Positions 42,699 to 49,365 of a stretch of 64,000 nucleotides of DNA are shown here, piece after piece. The first letter of the stretch is position 1. Every line of letters starts with the position of its first letter. The notes beneath the pieces were generated by a model. The model made no database searches. It was given only the letters and a program-made list of their open reading frames with translations, and was not told where the DNA came from. Source of the stretch: Stutzerimonas stutzeri TS44 (GTDB lineage: Bacteria > Pseudomonadota > Gammaproteobacteria > Pseudomonadales > Pseudomonadaceae). Location of the stretch: assembly GCA_000263395.1 (NCBI GenBank), contig AJXE01000023.1:1-64000 (forward strand), written 5' to 3'. A program made the translations under genes and the position numbers.

Positions 42699-42744
42699 AC
42701 CAGCAGTCCATATCCCAATGAAGGATTTATGCTTTCGGAGAGTT

Positions 42745-43089
42745 TTAGGTGGCTAGCAAGGCTGTTATTTCGCCCATATGGCCTTCGATTTCGGCCAAGG
42801 CACGAGTGTAGATCTCGCGATAGGACTTCAGCACTTGCTGGCCTGAAGCGGTCAGTTGGGTTCCACCACCGTGACGGCCACCGGCTGACGTCGCCACCAA
42901 CGGCTCGCGAAAGCAGCGATTCATGGTTTCAACCAACAGCCAGGCACGTCGATAGGACATACCCAAGAGCCGGGCAGCACCACTTATCGACCCCGCCTCT
43001 TGAATTGCGGCGAGAAGATCAGCTTTGCCGGGCCCGATAGCGATGTCATCACCGCAACGCAGGCGAATTTTTAGATCAAGTGTTTGCAT
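42745..43089 (-). CDS. Short ModE-like HTH regulator (no molybdate-binding domain)
   Basis: This 114-residue protein matches the N-terminal winged-helix of ModE: KADLLAAIQEAGSISGAARLLGMSYRRAWLLVETMN, then the wing with GGRHGGGTQLTASGQQVL. The C-terminal MOP domains of full ModE (about 260 residues) are absent. It lies directly upstream of modA in the same direction and probably controls it. How it senses the oxyanion is unclear. Confidence 0.88.
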   Translation of the reverse strand: MQTLDLKIRLRCGDDIAIGPGKADLLAAIQEAGSISGAARLLGMSYRRAWLLVETMNRCFREPLVATSAGGRHGGGTQLTASGQQVLKSYREIYTRALAEIEGHMGEITALLAT

Positions 43090-43421
43090 GCAAATTGGAA
43101 TCTGGTTCGGATCGACGCATCAAACCATAGAACCACACCAAAGGCTTACTTTGATGCGCGAATACCAGCGCTCCGTTGTGATGAAGAGCAGGCACAATCG
43201 GACACCATCATGAACGTCCCCTTGGGTCGTTCTCTGCCGGTCATGTCCACAAAATGTGGTGGTTAATCCGACAAAAATGACTGGTCAGGTCGAATGCAAA
43301 TGGGTAGGCAAGTCCATGCAACTACCCATTTGACTAACGATTGTAGCCCGGACCGTCTAGTGGATACCGTCTCTGGCATCAGAAAGGCCCTCATCCTCGT
43401 GGTCCAGGTTTGGACAATTGA
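43090..43421. other. Gene-free right border of the mod cassette
   Basis: These 332 bases lie between the modE start and the end of the recombinase operon. They hold the modE leader, the right array of 22-bp repeats (43235-43321) and about 100 bases of spacer with one TTTGACT motif (43329-43335). No gene is supported. Confidence 0.75.
43235..43321 (-). repeat. Right array of four 22-bp repeats
   Basis: Read on the minus strand, units begin at 43321, 43299, 43277 and 43255, exactly 22 bases apart. The unit 43299-43279 is identical over 21 bases to the left unit at 38844. The outer unit shares TTGCAT and CCTACCC with the outer left unit. The two inner units are weaker but keep an ACC core (TAACCA, TGACCG). 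The orientation is inverted relative to the left array. Confidence 0.82.
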
Positions 43422-43856
43422 TCAATGCGGACGTCTGAACTGCTTGACGTTAGCAGCGCCCGTATTTTTCAACGAATACTCCAACTCACGTACCCGATCC
43501 CATAACTTCATATTCTGAGCCAAAACCTTATCGCGCTGAATTTGGGTCGTTAACAGCTCTTTTTCTAGCGAAGCCAACTGACTTTCCATCTGTCGGATAC
43601 GACGACCGTTGGGTGAAGTCCCTTTGCCGGCCCCTGTCCGAACAGACTCAATCTTTGCGAGTAGCGGTAAGTGCGACTTACGAGATTTCTTTAAGTACCC
43701 ACGGTCAAACCCAGCCTCCAGACTAACAATGCTCGCAGTGAGCTTCGAAAGGTCTAGGCCTACATGCTCAGCGACAACGGGCTTGCCATCTAGGAGTCGC
43801 TGGAAAGCGTTCTCACATGCACTCAGGCCGCTACTATCAACCAGGCCACTCTTCAT
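43422..43856 (-). CDS. Small coiled-coil protein of the recombinase operon
   Basis: This 144-residue protein has no recognised enzyme motif. A long heptad-like helix runs from about 80 to 130 (RRIRQMESQLASLEKELL, then VLAQNMKLWDRVRELEYSL). It overlaps the upstream recombinase by four bases (ATGA). In size and position it resembles TnpC of Tn554-type elements and the small third protein of similar integrase modules, which act as accessory factors. That relation is inferred from layout, not from a search. Confidence 0.7.
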   Translation of the reverse strand: MKSGLVDSSGLSACENAFQRLLDGKPVVAEHVGLDLSKLTASIVSLEAGFDRGYLKKSRKSHLPLLAKIESVRTGAGKGTSPNGRRIRQMESQLASLEKELLTTQIQRDKVLAQNMKLWDRVRELEYSLKNTGAANVKQFRRPH

Positions 43857-45904
43857 AGTGATAACTCCACGGTATCAATCAACCGAGCTTTGTAAGCCGT
43901 CAAACGCTCAATATCACCCTTCACAATCTGATATTCGCCAGAGTTTTCCGGGTAATTGCATAATTCTTCCATCGCGTCCTCGATAGCCGCATCCAGGTTC
44001 GAGCGTTTTATAATGGCCCCCTCACAAGTCAAGCACTCGGTGTAATCACCCAACAGAAACGAATCGCAACGACCTGCCTTGGTACAACCACCAAGAAGCG
44101 TTGGCCTGTAACTGATTGCACCATTTTTAACCCGCTGTTCAGTGTCAGCACGGACATCTTCAATTCGAACGTCACCCGCCTGAAGCCGTTTTTTCTGCTT
44201 TTCCATATACGAACCAGTGCCGCCAAATAACGGTTCCTCACTGAATAGAAGATCAGCAATCAGTTGATTGGCTACAGCCATGGGCATAGCCATCTGATAT
44301 TCGAAGGCAAAGTGATTGCGTGGCAGCAAAAAATCATTTCTGCTCTCATCGTAATAGCCAAATATCGTTCGCAAATTCTCATAGTTATTCGCGTAATATC
44401 GAGCCATCTGGATGGTCATGTGTTTAAACTGAGTTCGAAGCGTGGGCAGCGAGAGAAAGCCGCTGCTACTACCATAGAACGCCAGCGAACGTCGGAACTG
44501 ATGCGTGGTGAGCGGCCAGGGCTGGCCAACTGCGAATTCCGGGTCGTTGTGAAAATCCCGAGAAGGGTCACTTTGACATAGTTCTTGTACATCCTCGTCC
44601 TTAATCAAAATCGATCGTAAGGTAGACTCTTGAGTAGACCTTAAAGAAAAGCTCGTAACACCAACCTCTGCTTTACCTCTCGTAAAACTCAATATCGATG
44701 GATTGAGAAAAAGCGGACAGCGATCATCTAGCTCGACTTTATATAGCTTAGCGAGACCACGGCAAATCGCTTTAGCAATCTCGATAGCCTTGACGACTTC
44801 ATCTGGGGCGAACCAAGTACTTTCTTTCTTGTAGCCCGAAAATTTTGTGGTGGTCGATAGAATATTTACCGACTGTGACTTATCCCGCAGTATGCCTTCA
44901 TCATCAAGAACTGCTTCCTGGGCAATTTTATCAGATAAACAGATATAGGACATTCGCATGACCTCTTGATCGCGCATGCCGGTATAAAGGTGGACTACGG
45001 TTGCCAGCGCATACTGCATCTGGAGCAAGACGGTCTGTAAATGTCTCTTATGAGCGCACGCAAACTCTCCGGAGAACACCGCGCTCAGATCGTGGTCCTC
45101 GAGTGCCTGAGTCATGTCAGGGTGAAAGCTAGCGTTGTAGCCCAGATCTTTTTTTTGCCTTAGGCGCGTACGGCCATAGTGCTCATTGGCGAAACATTCT
45201 ATAAATGACTCGAATCTGTTTAAACCGGGGTGTAGCTGATCGATTAGGTCACCAGTTACATTGATCAGGCTCAAATAGATACGCGTAGGAATAACAGGAT
45301 GTTGTTTTGAATCCGGAGCTTTAAGATCAAATGCACTTGGGTTGAGCACGGCGTACCCCAGTCGATTACCGCCTACGCTAACCAACGCCCGCAATATTCC
45401 AGTCAGAACTTTGCCAACAGGTTTTTGCTCACGAATAAACGCCGCAAGATATACCGGCACTGTGAACAACTGTTCCAAAGAAAGCACGCCGACCAAACGC
45501 TTCTGCTTCTGCTCGTAACAAAACTTCATGGCCATGCGCAAAACCATCCAGTACTGACTCAACGTGGATACACTGAGCGTACCGCGCCGTCCACCGCCTG
45601 CAAAATAGATTAGACAGTACAGCAAATACTTGACATCATCGATCAATACCGCTTGTTCTTTCCCTTCATCATCAAAAACTGTATCAAAGGATATTCGATT
45701 AACTTTTTTTGCACTCAACCTGTATGGATTGAAGTCCCAAGAAGCACCGTTATATATCGCCGTTGCTGTGCCATTCTCATCGCGACATAGCACAAAATCT
45801 GGACTGGGCTTCCCATATAAATGAAAGGCATTATCTGGCTCGGAAGTATCAGCAAAGTGACCGCTAGCAAAGAGACTGCCTATGGACTGAACAACATCAC
45901 TCAA
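43853..45904 (-). CDS. Tyrosine recombinase-like protein, 683 aa (intact active site)
   Basis: The catalytic set is readable: Arg311 in YTGMRDQEV, a Lys near 354-360, His468 and Arg471 in THQFRR, and His495 with Tyr504 in KHMTIQMARYY. The His-Tyr gap of nine matches the family. A C-terminal cysteine set (C607, C613, C624, C627) may bind zinc. The long N-terminal part (1-280) is probably a DNA-binding arm. It is coupled by four-base overlaps to the genes on both sides. It resembles large integrases of Tn554-type or gamma-mobile-trio-type modules; the exact family was not tested. Confidence 0.8.
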   Translation of the reverse strand: MSDVVQSIGSLFASGHFADTSEPDNAFHLYGKPSPDFVLCRDENGTATAIYNGASWDFNPYRLSAKKVNRISFDTVFDDEGKEQAVLIDDVKYLLYCLIYFAGGGRRGTLSVSTLSQYWMVLRMAMKFCYEQKQKRLVGVLSLEQLFTVPVYLAAFIREQKPVGKVLTGILRALVSVGGNRLGYAVLNPSAFDLKAPDSKQHPVIPTRIYLSLINVTGDLIDQLHPGLNRFESFIECFANEHYGRTRLRQKKDLGYNASFHPDMTQALEDHDLSAVFSGEFACAHKRHLQTVLLQMQYALATVVHLYTGMRDQEVMRMSYICLSDKIAQEAVLDDEGILRDKSQSVNILSTTTKFSGYKKESTWFAPDEVVKAIEIAKAICRGLAKLYKVELDDRCPLFLNPSILSFTRGKAEVGVTSFSLRSTQESTLRSILIKDEDVQELCQSDPSRDFHNDPEFAVGQPWPLTTHQFRRSLAFYGSSSGFLSLPTLRTQFKHMTIQMARYYANNYENLRTIFGYYDESRNDFLLPRNHFAFEYQMAMPMAVANQLIADLLFSEEPLFGGTGSYMEKQKKRLQAGDVRIEDVRADTEQRVKNGAISYRPTLLGGCTKAGRCDSFLLGDYTECLTCEGAIIKRSNLDAAIEDAMEELCNYPENSGEYQIVKGDIERLTAYKARLIDTVELSL

Positions 45905-47772
45905 AATGTCACCCCCAACCTTTCATAACGGCTCAATCGGCTTTCCCAAAACGCGGTAATCTCACCATACTCATACACTTTTATTTTGACCGCTTCGACC
46001 GTCTGCCTCGTTGAATCAGAGCGTTTGCAAAGCGCTTCGATTATAAACTCAATTCGGATAGAGAGATCTTTGTATAGTGCCTCAGCGTGCGCCACGTCAG
46101 GAACCGTTTTGCGCACAGAATTAATTACGTACTGCAAACTCAACAACTTATGTAGATCCTCTTCGTCACTGTGGCAGATATAGTGCTCGCAATATAAACA
46201 CCCGTACTGTGTGCGGCAGTTCAGCTCGACAAATTTCCCCACACCCACTACGGGCGTCGGATGGTTGAAACCATCGCAGTGACCCGCTGCGGTTCCGATC
46301 GCGCCATCGCTGTGATCCTGGCTGCGCTCACGTATGACATGAGCTGCATGGCGCATGGATTGCCAAAATTGGCCGAATTCGGCGTCTTGCTGCTCAGGTG
46401 TCGCATCAGCGTAAGTCGATATGTTCACTGCCTCAGTGTGGTTCAACGATACCGCTATCGTAGAGGGCGAAATGCGAGCAGAGTGCATCCCATTGCTCTT
46501 ATGTTTCCGCATTTTACGTGCCGAAATTATAGGTACGTTCGGATCGAGAAAGACGCCACTAATCGAATTGTAAAATTTGGTAACGGCTTGAGTTACGGAG
46601 ACCTCAGCGAAGCTAGTAGGGAAGTTTCTACGTTGAGTGACATCGGGGCAGGTAAAGAACAAGCTTTCATGCGTTGTGCCATTTAAAATCCATTCACGAA
46701 GCTTTAGGTATTCTTTCAAAAGCGGCAAGCCAGTGTTCCGCCCAACATTATAGGTCGTCGATTTCCCTCCTGCGCGAAACTTCACGGCAGACAACTCTTT
46801 CTTCAGAGGGGATTTCTCCACTTCCTGCGCATCTTCGTAGCTGAATTGGGCAAGCTCGGTTGGCGTGGCACCCGTGATCAACAAAAAGAGGCACGTGTAA
46901 GCCCTTGCAGCAAGATATGCCACATGCAGACGGTGCCAATGGCGGTTATCTTCATTGGAAGAGTCTAGGTAAGTTCGCGCCTTTTCTAAATCAAAGGCGA
47001 TGCTACTTCTAACACCAGGCTTACAGCCACGCTTAACACAGGCAGAAATATACTCTTCCACCGTTGCAATTCGACGCTCAGCCGCATTATAAGAAAGCGG
47101 AGATTCCTTGAAGGGTCCTACCGCACCATGAAACGAAGGAAATACTACGACTTCATAATCCCTGATGTTGACCACACATGGGTACGGCTTGTTGGCCAAA
47201 ACAAAGTCCCCGCACTGTAGGGCAATAGCTAAACAAACGTCCCTATACAACTCAACATGTATTTCATTAGCTGATGCAGACCCTCTATCTGGAATTATTT
47301 TAACCGCACCCGAAAGAATATGGTGATAGCTATCAGGAAAACATAATTCGATCAGTCTCACGGCTCCGCCTTGAAATTGCGAGGCTGTCGTGGGCTTCCA
47401 AATACTATGTGCTATCTGGTGATTAAGATACGCGGTATAATCCCGATATGCTTGCTGTGCATGCACTTCACTGAAAAAAGCTTCTTTGTAACCGTTCGTA
47501 TCTGCCCAGTCGATAAACCGCTCGGCATTGCTGAAAAATTGCAACACTGATGCGTCGCGCAATCCTATAAAAGACTCTAGAAGCCTCACAACAAGCTCAC
47601 GGCGATTTTCAACAAACGAACTAGTTACAACCGGCGTTCCGCGATTGTCCTTCGCGCTTTCATTTCTTCTTCTAAGTATATAAACGAAACTGCCAACATC
47701 CAACGGTTTCTTTTTCACCCTCGCGGACAATTGAAGACGCAAGCGCTCCGGCTCGGAAAACTGCTGAGCCAA
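45901..47772 (-). CDS. Tyrosine recombinase-like protein, 623 aa (degenerate active site)
   Basis: The fold pattern of a tyrosine recombinase is present, but the first catalytic Arg is replaced: ITGATPTEL has Thr303 where GxR is expected. The HxxR position reads RKMR (Arg419 in place of His, Arg422 kept). His445 and Tyr454 remain in NHTEAVNISTY. A C-terminal cysteine set (C519, C525, C528, C533) may bind zinc. The start is unclear: no ATG or GTG; a TTG at 47772 lacks a ribosome-binding site, and the frame is open to 47847. It probably acts as a non-catalytic or single-step partner. Confidence 0.75.
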   Translation of the reverse strand: MAQQFSEPERLRLQLSARVKKKPLDVGSFVYILRRRNESAKDNRGTPVVTSSFVENRRELVVRLLESFIGLRDASVLQFFSNAERFIDWADTNGYKEAFFSEVHAQQAYRDYTAYLNHQIAHSIWKPTTASQFQGGAVRLIELCFPDSYHHILSGAVKIIPDRGSASANEIHVELYRDVCLAIALQCGDFVLANKPYPCVVNIRDYEVVVFPSFHGAVGPFKESPLSYNAAERRIATVEEYISACVKRGCKPGVRSSIAFDLEKARTYLDSSNEDNRHWHRLHVAYLAARAYTCLFLLITGATPTELAQFSYEDAQEVEKSPLKKELSAVKFRAGGKSTTYNVGRNTGLPLLKEYLKLREWILNGTTHESLFFTCPDVTQRRNFPTSFAEVSVTQAVTKFYNSISGVFLDPNVPIISARKMRKHKSNGMHSARISPSTIAVSLNHTEAVNISTYADATPEQQDAEFGQFWQSMRHAAHVIRERSQDHSDGAIGTAAGHCDGFNHPTPVVGVGKFVELNCRTQYGCLYCEHYICHSDEEDLHKLLSLQYVINSVRKTVPDVAHAEALYKDLSIRIEFIIEALCKRSDSTRQTVEAVKIKVYEYGEITAFWESRLSRYERLGVTF

Positions 47773-47824
47773 ATCAGCTGGAGTAATAATGAGCGTATCG
47801 GGCCGATGCTCGTAATAGTGTAAA

Positions 47825-49297
47825 TTATCGATCTTCCGCCTCCAAATTCAGCATTTCATAGCTACCATTGAACAGATTTTTCTCCCACAGCTCTTGGGCA
47901 ATTACTTTTTCCTGGGTCATTTTAAATAGCTTTAAATAATTCTCGGTAGTTTGCCTAGATTCATGATGCATTCGCTTTTGGATGAAGTCGATATCTTCAC
48001 CCGGCTTCAGCAGTCCTTTTTGAACAAATACCTGCAGGCGTTGGTAGAGTTGATAAGCAAATGTCGCTCGCAGCCAGTGATATGAGAAATCCTTCGGAAA
48101 GAGGCCGGGAGCTTTGTTAATTAATTTGCGTTTTATCGTATCGGTAACTTGCCCAGCCTGTGGTGACCTTACAACAGGATAACGTGGGTCATTGACTGCC
48201 ATGTAATAGCAGTTCCCTTGATCAGAGAGAAATAGATATATATCATCTTCATCCATGGTTACGCCTGGATGACTTGCCTCCAGTTGGGCCCTGAATTTTC
48301 CCCGTCGTTTCTTCATTAAGGGGCTTTCAGCAAGGGCGACCAGTTCGTCGGCGAGTTGCTTAGGGAAGTGTAGAATTTGCGCTTTGTCGAATTTTGTATC
48401 TATACCTGTTCGTGGACCAGCATGCAATTTATACGCTCCGTCCCTACCGAGCCGGTCCTCTGTAAACTCCTTAAGATGTTTTATGCGAATGGTCAACACG
48501 CTTTGCTTGCGGGCACCCGTCATAAGTGCGGTAAGTAGGATCAACCGCTCAACTGAAGACCATTCATTTTCAGTATTTATAGTTTCCAGAAATACACCCA
48601 ACTCTAGATTAGAAAGCGGCCGAAGATCCTCGCCGTCTTCGCGCACGAAGCCTAAGGGCACCGAACTAACAGGAGGGGTACGCCGCGTTTGGCTTCTCTT
48701 ATCAGCCTCAACAACCTTCACCCCCTTACGAGTCTGCACTAAGATTCGGACCTGTTTGATCGTATCGACTCGTTTCATGTCAAGGGGATGCCAATTCTCG
48801 GAGACGTACCGATAAAAATGGTAGACCGCAGCGGTATACTGATTAATTACTTGGTTGCTACGCGCGCCTTCATCAATCAGATGATAAAAATATTTATAGG
48901 TTGGTCGAAGTGGAGGCCTTGCACCTGAAAAGTCCAGCCAGTCTAAATCGTTCTCCTCACAATATAAGAGATAATCAAGTAACTTACTGGCACGGCGTCG
49001 AACGTCATCCGTTCGTATATTTACCGAGGAGTTGTCCCGCATGAGACTCAGCAAATAATCATTTGCCTCGTGCCAGGGATCTCCGCTCGCATGAAATAAA
49101 AATGGAAAATTGAACAGATCACGAACACTTCCACTACCTACTTCATCGAGTTGGAAAACGACTAGAGAGTTGTCCCCTTCGATCTCCATTGCAGTCGCCC
49201 CAGGAGGTGCTTCGTTGACGTGTAGGCTGGCGAACGCATCACGCAGATGCGGGATGATAATCAGACGGCTTTCGTGACGTGGATTGTTGTAGGACAT
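47825..49297 (-). CDS. Tyrosine recombinase (site-specific integrase), 490 aa
   Basis: This is the most canonical of the three. Catalytic residues are Arg263 in MTGARKQS, Lys305, His407 and Arg410 in YHWLR, His445 and Tyr454 in MHHESRQTTENY. An N-terminal SAM-like DNA-binding part (about 75-170) precedes the catalytic domain. The ATG at 49297 has GGGGGAG just upstream. It is first in the leftward recombinase operon and lies next to the hrpB end, the likely integration site. Confidence 0.88.
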   Translation of the reverse strand: MSYNNPRHESRLIIIPHLRDAFASLHVNEAPPGATAMEIEGDNSLVVFQLDEVGSGSVRDLFNFPFLFHASGDPWHEANDYLLSLMRDNSSVNIRTDDVRRRASKLLDYLLYCEENDLDWLDFSGARPPLRPTYKYFYHLIDEGARSNQVINQYTAAVYHFYRYVSENWHPLDMKRVDTIKQVRILVQTRKGVKVVEADKRSQTRRTPPVSSVPLGFVREDGEDLRPLSNLELGVFLETINTENEWSSVERLILLTALMTGARKQSVLTIRIKHLKEFTEDRLGRDGAYKLHAGPRTGIDTKFDKAQILHFPKQLADELVALAESPLMKKRRGKFRAQLEASHPGVTMDEDDIYLFLSDQGNCYYMAVNDPRYPVVRSPQAGQVTDTIKRKLINKAPGLFPKDFSYHWLRATFAYQLYQRLQVFVQKGLLKPGEDIDFIQKRMHHESRQTTENYLKLFKMTQEKVIAQELWEKNLFNGSYEMLNLEAEDR

Positions 49298-49365
49298 GAC
49301 TCCCCCTTAACGAAGAAGTCAGATCCTAGAGATTTCGAGATGTACTCACAACGTGAGCAGTCAAA

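Larger units (their letters stand above)
38821..43321. mobile_element. Transposase-less cassette: tauE-modCBA-modE between repeat arrays
   Basis: The 4.5-kb segment is bounded by inverted arrays of 22-bp repeats. The only genes between them are a TauE-like permease, modC, modB, modA and a ModE-like regulator. No transposase or recombinase gene lies inside. It therefore looks like a non-autonomous transposon (mobile insertion cassette) moved in trans. The outermost bases and any target duplication could not be fixed. Confidence 0.68.
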
